Of a stretch of 64,000 nucleotides of DNA, positions 1 to 11,132 are shown one piece after another. The stretch comes from Phaeosaccion multiseriatum. Lineage: Eukaryota; Ochrophyta, other classes. A model generated the notes under the pieces. The model was not told where the DNA came from, did no database searches, and worked only from the letters and a program-made list of their open reading frames with translations. Position 1 is the stretch's first letter. Every line of letters starts with the position of its first letter. The DNA lies in assembly GCA_965112735.1 (NCBI GenBank), contig OZ218961.1, forward strand, positions 1,116,001 to 1,180,000. The letters are read 5' to 3'. A program made the position numbers and the translations under genes.

Positions 1-1650
1 CATACCTCTGCTACGGCCTTGAGTGCCGTCTTGAGCACTGCTGGCTGCAGCTGCAGGAGGAGGGGGGGCACAGACGGCAAGCCCCTTGAACCACTGCCCG
101 CCATGGCTAGTCGGGTATGGCGGGAGCTTCGTATGCCTAGGAGTAGGGGGACGGGAGGGTGAGGGGTGAAGGGAGAGAGAGAGGGAGAAAGAAGGAGGGA
201 GGGAGGGGGGGGTGAAGGGAGAGAAAGAGAGAGAGAGTGGGGGGGAAGGACAGCGTCAGTGAGGGAGCGAGCGAGGCACGTTGGGCAGCAAGGAAGGACA
301 GCAGAAAGGAGGGCCGCGGAGGAGAGGGGGAGAGAGCGGGAGGAGAGAGAAGGAGAGAGAGGCCGACAAAATCGGTGACGAGCTCGCCTCAACAGCAAGA
401 AGCTTACGCAAAGCGAGGGGAGCGAAATACCAGACACAAATGAGAGAGAGAGGAAGAAGAAAGAGAGCCAGGGAGGGAGACAGAGAGAGAGAGAGGAAAA
501 GCAAGGGGAGAGAAAATTGGACATTGGACGTATCCAGTAAGTAGTACTTCCATGACTGTGTTTTAGGGGTAAGCCCATCTATTCCATGCTGACCCACCTG
601 CTCTTCCCCTTGCAGCTAAGGTCTGCTCCCGATGAGCTGCTACTGCTCCTCCCTCTACTATTGATGCTGCTGCTCCTCCTTCTGCTATCGATGTTGCTGC
701 TGTGGATCCTGGCGGCCCTGCTAGAGAGCCTCGTGAAAGGTGCGAGGGACGGCGTGAAGCACCTCCTGCAGACATGGCCAGGGCTCTCGCTGTGGAGCTC
801 TCCCGACGAGAAGGGAGTCTGCAGCCGCAGGCCTTTCTGCTCCCCCCGATTCCCTCGCGCGCCTGCCGCTGCAGATGCTGCGTAGTGGAGACAGGGGGAA
901 AGAGAGAGGGAGAGAGAAAGAAAGAAAGAAGGAGAGAGAGAGAGAGAGAGAGAGATAGAGGGAGAGAGAGAGAGATTGATTGATTCGGGAGGCAACTTGG
1001 GAGTAATAACGTGCCTGAAGCGAAGCTGACTCCTGTCGCTCCGCCGATGCCAAGAAAGGAAAAAAAAAAAGGGGATGCAACAGGCCTTGCACAGCGTCAC
1101 AGACGGACGACTCACCGAGAGGCCATCTCTTACACAGGAGGGGAATATGCGAGCGGGCTGCTGCCACGCTGAGCACTGGGCGAGCAACAGGAGTATGAAG
1201 CCTATGCAACCACGGGACCGCTGTCCGTTCTGTATGGAAAGAAGCATAGTTCTCCTCGTTGGCTTGGCAATGGTGAAGGAAAATGAACAAAAAGGGGGAA
1301 GAGGAGGAGAATAAGTCAATGACAAAATCGAGGTGCTCGATTTTCAGGCCCTCAGCCCTGATTATTTTAACTCACCATCTTGAATGGTGGTGAGGTGGTG
1401 AGTGGGTGACATTAGCGCGAAACAGCCTCACCATCTTGAATGGTGGTGAGGTGGCGAGTGAGTGAAATGAGGCAGTCAGGGCTCATGCAGGGGGCTAAGG
1501 GGGGTGGTGGGCGGGGCTGCCTCTTTTGCCTGGCGCAACCGGGCCAACAGCAGCACTACAGTTGTGAGCGCGTGGACCTCGCAAGTATTCGCTTCGAGTC
1601 AGAGCCAGGCAGACGTTCTTAGCCGCTCTTTCTTACGTAGTACTACGAAA
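1..1650. other. Left-edge region without a supportable gene; GA-rich repeats
   Basis: Purine-rich low-complexity sequence fills about 160-530 and 890-975 on the + strand. Open frames crossing it read as Arg/Glu/Gly or Ser/Leu/Pro runs and look like products of composition. A stretch at about 609-868 read on the - strand has splice-like borders (CTGCAG before it, CAG|GTGGGT after it), and a short - strand segment at 1-50 also has acceptor- and donor-like ends, but their phases do not join and neither resembles a family I know. A - strand gene running off the left edge is possible but not demonstrated. Confidence 0.5.
1371..1462. repeat. Pair of direct repeats, each an imperfect hairpin
   Basis: CTCACCATCTTGAATGG at 1371 is repeated at 1427, 56 bp later. 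In each copy CTCACCA at the left can pair with TGGTGAG at the right, giving a short stem with a loop of about ten bases. The pair lies upstream of the first HSF-like unit. No function is evident. Confidence 0.6.
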
Positions 1651-1689
1651 GATGGAGACAGACCTTTTTACTTCGCGGGCGGCCTCTGA

Positions 1690-2546
1690 GCCAGGAACTG
1701 TGGAATAAAAGCGTTACCTTCCGCTCTGCCCCCCCTCCAGCTAGCCCCGTCCGTCCTGTTCGGAAGGCGCCACTCTGCATCAGGCATACAGTAGTCAGTA
1801 GCAATGTGGGTGCGTGTGTGGGAGGGCCGGCTATCTGAGATTTGGAACTCATGCATACGTAAGGATTAGTTCACAATTTCAGTTCTGTTTGCCATTTGGA
1901 TTGCTGAGAGAGTCACGAGGTGGAGCTCAAGACGACAGTGGCACCGTATATGAAAGGGTAGGGGGGGGTAAGAAAGGTGGAGAAGAACGAGCCGAGAACG
2001 GCCGTCATCACGGTCCAGTCAGGGAAGAACGGCATCTTAGCTAGCACTTGGGCCGAGCGGCGCCAGTTGGGACAAAAATTCAAACGGGGGCTTGCGAGAG
2101 CAGAGACTTGGTACTGCCTCTGCGCAGCAGGAGGAGGACGCAGGCTCTCCAGCAGCAGAGGGGGCGCTCAGAACAGCACATCAGCCCTAGTAAGGGCTGC
2201 TGAAGAGCAGGCTGTGGAGTGAAGGCGCGAGAGGAGGTGGCGTTGGGACAGCCCTGGAAGCCGGCTCTCATATCGACGTTCAGCAGAGATCACTCAACAG
2301 CCGCAGACAGCAGCAGGGAGAGGTCAGAGCAAGACACAGACCGCAACAAGGGCTATTGAGGAGCACATATACGCTGCTGGGAGCAAGTGGCGCAGCGAGA
2401 AAGGAACCACTTGAGCATCCAAAGAAAATTGTTCGGTACGGTGCACACGCAGCATAGACGCACACCACGGACAGGGCAGGAGCAGGGAGACCTTATAGCA
2501 GGACAAGAAGGGCTGCTCAAGAGGAGCTCACTCAAGCGTAAAGGAG
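1690..2546 (+). repeat. Upstream block of HSF-like unit A (segmental duplication)
   Basis: About 850 bp before the start codon of gene A is shared, with few differences, with the sequence upstream of genes B (about 4790-5604), D (46034-46890, reversed) and E (48963-49710, reversed). The promoter and any 5' UTR therefore travelled with each duplicated gene. Landmarks common to all copies are the segment around CGGAAGGCGCCACTCTG and ACGTAAGGATTAGTTCAC followed by ATTTCAG. A frame of about 76 codons (1814-2044 here) stays open in all four copies but has no ATG at its start. I treat the block as non-coding regulatory or UTR sequence. Confidence 0.6.
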
Positions 2547-4040
2547 ATGGCGAGGGCGCAGCGAGCAGCGAGACAGCCGATTCCACGGGTGAGCGAGGGG
2601 GGGGCTGTCGCTGCGGTGGATCCTCGCACAAGCTCTGATGCATCGTTCATCGAGCTGCTCCTGGACTTGCATCAAGACCCAAGCATGCACGACACCATAC
2701 GCTTTGAGAATGGTGAGTGAGTGAGTTCGTTCAATGCATACCTCCCCTGCTCATGTTCCTTTGTGTTGCCCGTTCCGAGACGTCAATTGGCTTCCAATGC
2801 TCACTCCTGAACAATTGCGTCTCTCGACTCTGGAAGGTACCCTCACTGTCCACAGCAAGGTGGGCGTCATGAAGACGGTGACAAGATTCAAAAGGTGAGA
2901 AGAAGTGCGCAAGCGAGAAGGGCGCCAACCCTCCCCCGCCGCAGCTGCTCACCCCCACCAAGGACTCGAGCGTGCCCTCACCCTTGTGTCGCGCTTCCGC
3001 CGCCTGCATGCACTCGCCTTTTATTGTCTTGCCTCAGCTTCGCGAACTTTGCCCGCCAGCTCAGCTACTATCACTTCAAGCTGGTGAAAGCTGGTGAAGG
3101 GGTCCGCAAACACTTGGACACGGCGCGCTTCGTCCTGGACCCGATACTGGCTAAGGTAGGGCATGCAAATTTGCTCCAGCCCTGGCCCACTCCCAATGGG
3201 GCGAACTTTGGCGCCACAATCCTTAGGGGCCTTCCGAGGAAACAGAGCGTCAAGAGCGTCAAGAGCGGGAAGAGCGGGAAGGGACGCACGAAGGGCCGTA
3301 GCGGTCCTGCAAGCAAGAAGCCGATCATGATCAAGGGGGGGAGAGCGGGGGGCATCGAAATGGCCGTCAACAGCGTCAAGAGAGGCAAGGAGTGCCACAA
3401 GATGAGAAAGCCTAAGCTTGCTCATGAGGAGGAGGAGGAGGCGGACAAGGAGGAGGAGGAGGAGGAGGAGGAGGAGGACCAGGAGGAGAGGAACAGGGGG
3501 ACGACGACAGCAGATGGCGACGAGGAGGGAGCGGAGGGAGTGCAGGAGTTGCGTCGAGGCTCGTCAACACTTCCTACGCCCCACCAGATGCAAGCGATAG
3601 CTGCTACGGACACCGCCGCCGCTGCTGGTGCTGTAGCTGCTCCCAGTGATGGTGGGTTCGAAGCCGCTGCCGCCGCCGCTGCTGCTGCTGCTGCTGCTGC
3701 TCCAAGAGGTTGTGGGCTGTGGGGGCTTATGAAGCGGCCTCTGAGTTCAGGGGTCACTCCGGTGGACGGAGGGCAGGAGGGAGGGGACGGGGGCAGCAGC
3801 GGTGGTGCCGTGGGCGAAATCCGCTTCCTTTGTCCTGACCTTCCGAAAGGGCAGCGACGACCCTTCCTTTTGCGACCAAACATGAGCCCCCGAGCGTTGA
3901 ATGCCTGCTTCGAGCCCGAGAGCAACGGCCTTGTACTGCCTTCCGCAGTGGAGGTGGAAGCGATCAAGCCACTGGACGAGTCAGAGGAGATGGACTGGCT
4001 CGACTTTGTAAGTTTCGAGGAGGGAGAGGAGCACGATTGA
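2547..4040 (+). CDS. HSF-like DNA-binding protein, copy A (3 exons)
   Basis: Putative transcription factor related to heat shock factors. Exons: 2547-2712, 2837-2894, 3038-4040; introns are in phases 1 and 2, giving 408 aa. The N-terminal 90 residues match the HSF winged-helix layout in order: helix 1 FIELLLDLHQDPSMHDTIRF (34-53), a beta strand TLTVHSKVGVM (57-67), then the recognition-helix block NFARQLSYYHF (78-88), comparable to the family's SFVRQLNxYGF. The second intron sits just before that block, where plant HSF genes have their conserved intron. A divergent wing with LPRK near 120 follows, then a basic Ser/Lys linker, an acidic Glu run (about residues 200-225), an Ala run, and an acidic C-terminus (EEMDWLDFVSFEEGEEHD). 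ATG 2547 was chosen because MARAQ starts recur in B, D and E. DNA target unknown; family assignment is from pattern only. Confidence 0.65.
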
Positions 4041-4380
4041 GTGAGTGAGCTGTGCAGTGGGCATGCAGCCCGCCCTTTGGAGTGAGCCGCACCTTCGAGC
4101 CAGCCAGCTGCAACACTCCACCAGCCCAACTCACTCCTGCAGAGGGCAGAGGTAAGGTAGGGCGACGTTTGACTGATCCTTTGGGGCTGTCAGACGTTGA
4201 TCTATCTATACCATGGTAGGGCGGAGGGTGAAAGCTCCTACTCCGCCCCCAGAAGTTAAGTTAAACCGCCCCCAGAAGTTAAGTTAAAGATGCAGTCATT
4301 GGCTTTGATGTCCCTGCCATATTGGACCTCAGCCGAGACTGCAAGCACAGCACTGCGCAAAAGTTTAAAATGGTGATAGA
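4041..4380 (+). repeat. Downstream block of HSF-like unit A
   Basis: The 3' flank starts with a short GAGT run and contains GCAGTGGGCATGCAGCCCGC, GCCAGCCAGCTGCAACACTC and CCTTTGGGGCTGTCAGACG. The same block follows gene B (7239-7500), D (44330-44542, reversed) and E (about 47200-47596, reversed). The segment GCTGCCATATTGGAC recurs upstream of gene C near 7480, so C shares the unit border. It probably contains the 3' UTR; no polyadenylation signal could be fixed. Confidence 0.55.
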
Positions 4381-4394
4381 GCACCGTGCAGCAG

Positions 4395-4406
4395 TTGGTG
4401 ATACAG
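4395..4406 (+). repeat. Dispersed 12-mer TTGGTGATACAG (copy in HSF-like spacer)
   Basis: An exact copy of the 12-bp motif found throughout this window, preceded by GCAGCAG. The corresponding place in the reversed unit at 47128-47139 also carries it, so it predates the duplication of the HSF-like units. Confidence 0.8.
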
Positions 4407-4439
4407 CGGTGTGTGTGTGTGCGGGGGGGAGGTTAAAAA

Positions 4440-4789
4440 ATTCGCACACCGGCACACCGTAGTAGAGCAATAAGTGTTCTTTCTATTCAATTAAATATTA
4501 TGGAATAAATGGGAGGAATCAATCTACTCAAAGCGGCTTCCTTCGGAGCTGCTGCACCATGGTCTGTAGCCCAACATTCCGTCACATCACGCAGTTTGTC
4601 CTCTTCTCGCTGCTCTCTCCTTCTCACCCCGCTCTCTATCCCATCCCTCCCCCTCTCCCTCTCGCCCTCCCTCTCGATGTTGCATTCTCTCTCTCTTCCC
4701 TCTCTTTCTCTCCCTCCCTCTCGCACGCACGCACACGTCCTCCCATTCTCCCGAGGAATGATCGAGAAGGCAAGGCAAGCCACAAAGTC
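4440..4789. other. Spacer between HSF-like units A and B
   Basis: No gene seen. It contains a pyrimidine-rich stretch (about 4580-4740, CTCTCCCTC-type). The duplicated upstream block of unit B begins around 4780-4790. Confidence 0.5.
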
Positions 4790-5604
4790 TCCGCTCTGCC
4801 CCCCCCCCGGCCCGTCCGTCCTGTTCGGAAGGCGCCACTCTGCATCAGGCATAGTCAGTAGCAGTGTGGGCGCGTGTGTGGGAGGGCCGGCTATCTGAAA
4901 TTTGGAACTCATACTTACGTAAGGATTAGTTCACAATTTCAGTGCTACTTGCCATTTGGATTGCTGAGAGAGTCACGAGGTGGAGCTCAAGACGACAGTG
5001 GCAGCGTATATGACAGTGCCAGGGGTGTTTTGCAAGGTGGAGAAGAACGAGCCGAGAACGGCCGTCGACGCGGTCCAGTCAGGGAAGAATGGCATCTTAG
5101 CTAGCACTTGGGCCGAGCGGCGCCAGTTGGGCAAAAATTCAAACGGGGGCTTGCGAGAGCAGAGACTTGATACTGCCTCTGTGCAGCAGGAGAGAAAGAC
5201 TGCTCACCAGCAGCCGAGAGAGACCTCAGAACAGCACGTCAGCCACCATATAGGCTGCTGAAGAGTAGGCTGTGGAGTGAAGGCGCGAGAGGAGGCAGCG
5301 TTGGGACAGCCCTGGAAGCCGGCTTTCATCTCGACGCTCAGCAGAGATCACGCACCAGCCGCAGACAGCAGCAGGGAGAGGTCAGAGCAAGACACAGACC
5401 GCAAGAAGGGCTATTGAGGAGCACAGGTACGCTGCTGGGAGCACGTGGCGCAGAGGGAAAGGAACCACTTGAGCATCCAAAGAAAGTTGTTCGGTACGGG
5501 GCACACGCAGCAGAGGCGCACACCACGGACACGGTAGGAGCAGAGGGACCTTATAGCAGGACAAAAAGGGCTGCTCAAGAGGAGCTCACTCAAGCGTAGA
5601 GGAG
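4790..5604 (+). repeat. Upstream block of HSF-like unit B
   Basis: Counterpart of the block upstream of gene A, with scattered substitutions and single-base indels. One indel difference (GGGCAAAAATTC here, GGGACAAAAATTC in A) breaks the second small reading frame of the block, which argues against that frame being coding. Confidence 0.6.
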
Positions 5605-6937
5605 ATGGCGAGGGCGCAGGGAGCAGGGAACCAGCGCATCGCCCAAGTTGAAGGGAGGACTGAAGCTGCAGTTGATCCTCGCACAAGCTCTGATGCATCG
5701 TTCATCGATCTGCTCCTGGACTTGCATCAGGACCCAAAGATGCACGGCATCATACGCTTTGAGAATGGTGAGTGAGTGGGTTCGTTCAATGCCTCCCCTG
5801 CTCATGCTCCTTTGTGTTGCCCGTTCCGAGACGTCAATTGGCTTCCAATGCTCACCCCTGAAGAATTGCGTCTCGACCCTGGAAGGTACCCTCACTGTTT
5901 ACAGCAAGGTGGGCGTCATGAAGGCCGTGACGGCAAGGCTCAATAGGTAAGAAGAGGGAATGCGTGCGGCAGGATGGGGAGTCAACACACCTCGCTCCGC
6001 CCAGCTGCTTTCCCATGTTCTAGCAAACTGCAGGCTTTAACTCACCCTCGTATCGCTCTTCCGCTGCCTGCATTGCATTCGACTCTTTTCTCCTTACCTC
6101 AGTTTCGACAACTTTGCCCGCCAGCTCAGCTACCATCACTTCAGGCTAGTGAGAGAGGTCCACAAGCACCCGGACACGGCGCGCTTCGTCCTGGACTCGT
6201 CCTTGCTGAAGCAGCTTGGGCGTGCAGATTTGCTCAAGCCCTGGCCCTCATCCAACTTGTCTAACTATGGCGCCACAATCCTTCAAAGCCTTCCCAGGAG
6301 GAAGCCGAACAACACCACGAGCGTTGAGGGCGGGCAGGGAAGCGCCACGGCTCTGGAGACGGCCACCAAGAGCGTCAAGAGGGGTAAGGAGTGTCGCAAG
6401 ACGAGCAAGCTTAAGCTTGCCAAGGAGGAGAAGGAGGAGGAGGAGGAGCAGGGGAAGGAGCAGGAGCAGGGGAAGGAGCAGGAGAGGGAGAGGAAAGGGG
6501 GAAGGATGGCAGCAGATGACGATGAGAAGGGGGCGGAGGGAGAGCAGGAGCTGCATCGAGGCTCCTCAACACACGATAAAGCTTGCCAGACGGAAGGAGG
6601 GGCGGCTGCTCCACCGGCTGCTGCTGCTCCCCATCGTGGTGAGAGGCGGAGGAGGCATAGGCAGCCTCGTGGTGCAGCGCTCACACAGGAGGATGACGGG
6701 CAGGAGGGAGGGGGTAGGAAGGACAGCCGCGGCGGTGCGATGGGCGGAGTCCGCTGCCTCTGTCCTGACCATCCACAAGGGCAGCGAGAACCCTTCTTTT
6801 GGCGCCCAATCATGAGCCCAAGCTTAAACTTGAGCAAACTCAGCAGGAATGCCACGCCGTTCCGACCGGGGAGCCTTGACCTTCCGACGAGTGCCGTATG
6901 GGAGAAAGAAGACCCTCGCTTCCTGTACGCTCTTTGA
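5605..6937 (+). CDS. HSF-like DNA-binding protein, copy B (3 exons)
   Basis: Paralogue of copy A with the same three-exon plan: 5605-5767, 5886-5946, 6103-6937, intron phases 1 and 2, 352 aa. Helix 1 FIDLLLDLHQDPKMHGIIRF is in exon 1, strand TLTVYSKVGVM in exon 2, and the recognition-helix block NFARQLSYHHF (78-88) in exon 3, with the HSF-typical Arg at 81. The C-terminal half is low complexity: a basic stretch, then a Glu/Gln/Lys-rich run. The stop at 6935-6937 interrupts homology with copy A's acidic tail: another frame continues through LFESPSVP and ends in EEGGERE, resembling A's tail. B therefore probably carries an old frameshift, shared with E. Confidence 0.62.
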
Positions 6938-7020
6938 GAGCCCTTCCGTGCCCATCTACCCCACGGAGCTGCTGCTGGATGCGCGTGCGACGATGTACGT
7001 TGAGGAAGGGGGGGAGCGCG

Positions 7021-7238
7021 AGTGAGTGAGTGAGTGAGTGAGCCAGTGAGTGTGTGTGAGTGAGTGACTGAGTGTGTGCGTGTGATTGAGTGAGTGTGTG
7101 CGAGACTGAGTTACTGACTGACTGAGTGAGTGAGTGAGTGAGTGAGTGAGTGAGTGAGTGAGTGAGTGAGTGAGTGAGTGAGTGAGTGAGTGAGTGAGTG
7201 AGTGAGTGAGTGAGTGAGTGAGTGAGTGAGTGAGTGAG
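7021..7238 (+). repeat. GAGT tetranucleotide microsatellite 3' of copy B
   Basis: About 220 bp of near-perfect GAGT repeat. The same place after genes A and D holds only about ten bases of the unit and after E about 55 bp (47461-47516, reversed). The expansion therefore happened after the units duplicated. Confidence 0.85.
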
Positions 7239-7880
7239 CTGTGCAGTGGGCATGCAGCCCGCCCTTTGCAGTGAGCCGGCCCCTTCGAGCCAGCCAGCTG
7301 CAACACTCCGCCCCCCCCCCCCCCACACTCCTCCACAGGTAAGGTATGGCGTCCTCTGACCGATCCTTTGGGGCTGTCAGACGTCGTTCTATACGATGGT
7401 GGGGCGGGGAGTCCAAGCTCCCACCTCGCTCCATCAAGTTAAGTTAACAGATGCAGCGCGCGGCCTTGACGTCGCTGCCATATTGGACTTCAGCCGAGGC
7501 AACGGCAATACACGGCACAACAGTTGGTGATACAAGCCCACATGGCAGCAGTTGGTAATACCGCACAGCAGCACTCACTTGGCAACCCCCCCTCGTTCCT
7601 GTGTATGTGTGGGCTTGCCTTTGTCTACCTGTCTCTTTGGCTATCGGCTACTCTCCCTCGCGAGGAGAAAACGAGGAGGGTATGGTCGGGCAGCAACACA
7701 GCATTCAAATCTCCACACCGCGCCCCCTCTTAGCCAGCTCTGTCTGCCCTCATTGGAGGGTGCCACTTGTTATCAGATTCAATGCTTAGGCAGTTCAGTG
7801 TGGGTGTGTGTGTGGGGGTGAGACCTGAAATTGAGAACTCATCCTTGCAGAGGAAATGGTGCACAGTGAGTGAGTGAGAG
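7239..7880 (+). repeat. Downstream block of unit B and upstream flank of unit C
   Basis: The first part repeats the 3' block described for gene A. From about 7440 (TTAAGTTAACAGATGCAG and TGCCATATTGGAC) the sequence matches the A/B spacer at 4265-4330. Two copies of the dispersed TTGGTGATACAG-type motif, both imperfect, lie near 7525 and 7555. No gene seen. Confidence 0.5.
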
Positions 7881-8144
7881 GTGGAGCTGCTGCAGAGGAG
7901 AGAAGCACCGTACAGGGCAGTGCAGGGGGGCAGGGGCACGGTCAAGGGGAGAGAGAAACGAGGACCGTTCCGGGACCTTTCTTCACTTTCAGTAAGTCAA
8001 TGCGATTTTAAATGCCCAACGGTGTCTTTAAGCCAGGGGCTTTTTGGAGCAAAAGCTCAGCTCAGGCAGAGCAGTGGCAGACGGAGCTCAGAACATCACA
8101 TATGGCATCGACGGTTGCTGAAGAGGAGCTCACGTGTATCTGAC

Positions 8145-9480
8145 ATGATGGCAAGCCGGCTGGAGCGGAAGAGGAGCAGGAATAGCGATGGGAAAGTGCC
8201 AGCAGCTCCGGAAGGACCCAAGACCCCAGCAAGCCAGGAGACAAGACACGAGAGCGGGCTCGCTGCAGCCACCGCAAGCCATCCCCGAAAAAGCAGAGTG
8301 AGGAAGAGGGGAGGAGGAGGAGGAGGAGCAGCCAAGGTGGCGAACGTGGGGGCTGCCGCTGCAGATAACCCTCGGGCTAAAAACTCCAAGGTACCCTTCC
8401 CCGAACTTCTTGTCGATTTAACTCAAGACGAGAGCCTGCATGGAGTCATACGCTTTGATACTGGTGAGTATGGTCGTCGGGTGATGTGTGTTCGCTCAAT
8501 TGGCTTCTAATCCACTTTTTCCTCTTCCCTTTCTTCCTCACCCCGCCCTTCACATGAACTAACACTTGTCACTCTGGAAGGTATCCTCACTGTGTACAGC
8601 AAGAAGAAATTAATGGATATCATAGGCGAGCGCTTCAAATGGTGAGAAGGAGTGATTGTAACAGCACAAAGAGTGTGCACCTCCCCCCACCACATCCAAT
8701 CCTGCCCCCTTTAATTGCTCGAACACAACAAAGCATGTCTCACGTTCATTCTGTTGTATCGCTCTCTCGCTGCCTGCATGGGCCCCTCCTTGCCTCGCCT
8801 CAGCTACGACAGCTTCGCGCGCCAGCTCAAGTACTACCACTTTAAGCTGCTGCAACAACAGGACGCAGGACATTCTGACCAGGCCTGCTACACTCTGAGC
8901 CAGACATTGGCTGATGTAAGGTGTGGGCATTTGCTCAAGTCCTGGCCCTCTTCCACCACGCCAGGCTATGGTGCCTCAATCCTTCGAAGCCTTCCGAGGA
9001 AACAGGGGGTGAAGACCAGGAAGAACGGGAAGGGGCGCGCATCAATTCCGAAGAGGCCCACCAAGAGTGCTAAGAGGGGCGTCGGAAGGCCTGCCAATAG
9101 CGACAGGAGGGGGACCAAGAGGCGCGCCGAGGTGAGGAACCCAGAGCCTGCGCGAGAGTTGGAGCTGGAGGAGGAGGAGGAGGAGGAGGAGGAGGAGGAG
9201 GAGGAGGAGGAGGAGGAGGAGAGGGGGATGAGAGAGGAGAAGAAGAAAGGGAGGAGGATGGGGAAGGGGGGGGTGGAGAAGAAGATAGAGGGGAGGGGAG
9301 GGCAGAGGAGGAAGGAGATGGAGGAGGAGGGGGAGGAGGAGGAGGAGGAGGAGGAGGAGGAGGAGGAGGAGGAGGAGGAGGAGGAGGAGGAGGAGGAGGA
9401 GGAGGAGGAGGAGGAGGAGGAGGAGGAGGAGGAGGAGGAGGAGGAGGAGGAGGAGGAGGAGGAGGAGGAGGAGGAGCAGA

Positions 9481-9514
<34 letters not shown>

Positions 9515-9839
9515 CCGAACGACGGACGAGGAAGAGGAGGAGGAAGGGGAGGGGGAGGAGGATGAGCAGGAGGGGCGGGAGGAAGAGGAGGAAGAGGATG
9601 AAGAGAGCCTGACCCCGGGTGTGTTTTCTTTCTTGAAGGCCCGCGCGGGTGAGGAGGCAGCACCGGAGACCAGCTTGACTCAGGTGCTACAGCAAGAGGC
9701 AGCTGGGATGGAGGGTTCGACGGAGAGGATCAGCCTCATGGACCAGGCAGCGGAGCTGTACCCGAGTATCGCCCTGCAAGAGGAAGAGGACATTCTCCTT
9801 CATCATTTTGGTGGTTTGGAAGAGGGCAGCAGCGCGTGA
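8145..9839 (+). CDS. HSF-like DNA-binding protein, copy C (3 exons, long acidic tail)
   Basis: Most diverged member on the left. Exons: 8145-8463, 8581-8641, 8804-9839; phases 1 and 2; 471 aa counting from the first of two adjacent ATGs. It has a longer basic N-terminus (Lys/Arg/Gly-rich, residues 1-75), then FPELLVDLTQDESLHGVIRF, strand ILTVYSKKKLMD, and recognition block SFARQLKYYHF (130-140) with the HSF Arg at 133. A nuclear-localisation-like run KRPTKSAKRG follows. Residues from about 245 to 400 are almost entirely Glu, encoded by GAG/GAA repeats, and the C-terminus is acidic with scattered hydrophobics, reminiscent of an activation domain (inference). It may be the oldest copy, since its flanks match the other units only partly. 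Confidence 0.62.
9163..9540 (+). repeat. Coding GAG trinucleotide repeat (poly-Glu) in copy C
   Basis: Two GAG arrays (about 9163-9221 and 9316-9476), interrupted by a basic segment, encode poly-glutamate in gene C. Length polymorphism between alleles is likely. Confidence 0.85.
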
Positions 9840-10755
9840 GTGAGAAACAAACGTGAGAGGTGAACCGCTGCTCTCACTGCTGCCACTGCGGGAGCGCAGC
9901 GTGCGTGTGCTGGCCTCCTGCCCCTCTTGGTGCTGTGTGGATTTCCAACAGCATCTGCAGGTTCATTAGTTCGGTACAAGCTTGGTACACCTAGTAGACC
10001 GGGAGAAGGGGGAGTGTGTTCCCTTAGGGCCTGCCTGGGGCCCGGAATTGGCATTCTTCTTCCTCTCCCTTCGTACAGCGTAGAGATTAAGGTTAGGGGG
10101 TGTTCACATTGTTCTGTTATTATAGTCTTCACACACATGAGTCTGTAAGGAGTAGACCGATACCGCTCTTACAGCTCTATCACTCTCCCGTCCATATGTA
10201 TATGGTTTTTGCTACAAAGAGAGAGGGGGGGTGAGGGGGAGGGAGGGAAGAGGGGGAGAGAGGGAAGCGTATTCCTCCCCTCCAACTCTCTCCGGGGCGC
10301 ATATAGCTGAAGGCTTAAGCTTAGTATAGTCTTCACACAAGTCGTGAGAAGTAGACCGCTGTCACTCTCCCAATTAGGAAAAAATTAAGAGTGAGTCTGG
10401 TTGGTGAAGTGAACCAGATTTGCTCCAAAAGGGCTCAGGTTACGTACACTTACGTAAAGTTACGGGCTGGGGGGGGAAGGCAGAGTATTCAAGGGAGCAA
10501 AAAAGAAGAAGGAGAGGCTTTGTGGGAAGGAAGGGAGACCGCTTCTTCGTGAGTGAGGGCTACCAGGTGTTTGGGTCTGGGGAGCAGCAGTAAACGGGGT
10601 TGGGTGGGGGAAGGAGAAAGGCCTGGGAGATTTAAATTCAAGACAAGGAGAGATGGGATGGAGAGAGATAGAGGGGGAGAAAGAAGGAAGGGAGGAGGGA
10701 GGAGCCTTCAGCTTTGCTTTTATTTTTCCAGAGCCTTCCCAGGGGTTGGCTTGGT
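9840..10755. other. Intergenic region between copy C and the SANT/Myb gene
   Basis: No gene seen. A partial direct repeat, TAGTCTTCACACA followed by GAAGTAGACC or GGAGTAGACC, occurs near 10120 and 10325. A T-rich stretch ending in CAG at 10729-10731, followed by the ATG at 10756, looks like an acceptor of a 5' UTR intron. A promoter should lie here, but no core element could be assigned. Confidence 0.4.
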
Positions 10756-11095
10756 ATGAGCTCTGAAGAGAGACATCGTGTCGCGCTGAGGAAAATGGAA
10801 GGCATGGAGGCCCCGTCCCCTTCCTCCACCTCTACAGACCAGCAGCAGGCACCAGAAGGAGCAGCCGCACAGTCGACGAAGCAGGGACCTGCGTCAAAAT
10901 TTCCGGCCCTTGCAGCAGCAGCGGAGGCAGCAGCAGCTGCAGAGGGGTGGAGGGAGCCTCCGATGGCACCTCACTCAGGGAAAGAGAACGGGGTGGCTCC
11001 CGCATCTCGCAACGTCGCAAACTCCACGACCACGGGAAGTAGAAAGTCCACCCCCCCCATAACCACCTCTAATACTACCACCACTACTGCGACCA

Positions 11096-11132
<37 letters not shown>

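Noticed and set aside
579-1325. 248-codon - strand frame at the left edge
   Set aside because: Mostly Leu/Ser low complexity opposite GA repeats; no consistent splice joins and no recognisable motif.
2353-2643. Conserved antisense frame of about 96 codons over exon 1 of the HSF-like copies (also at 5411-5698 and 45937-46227)
   Set aside because: It is the reverse strand of a duplicated exon plus upstream block; openness follows from recent duplication and composition.
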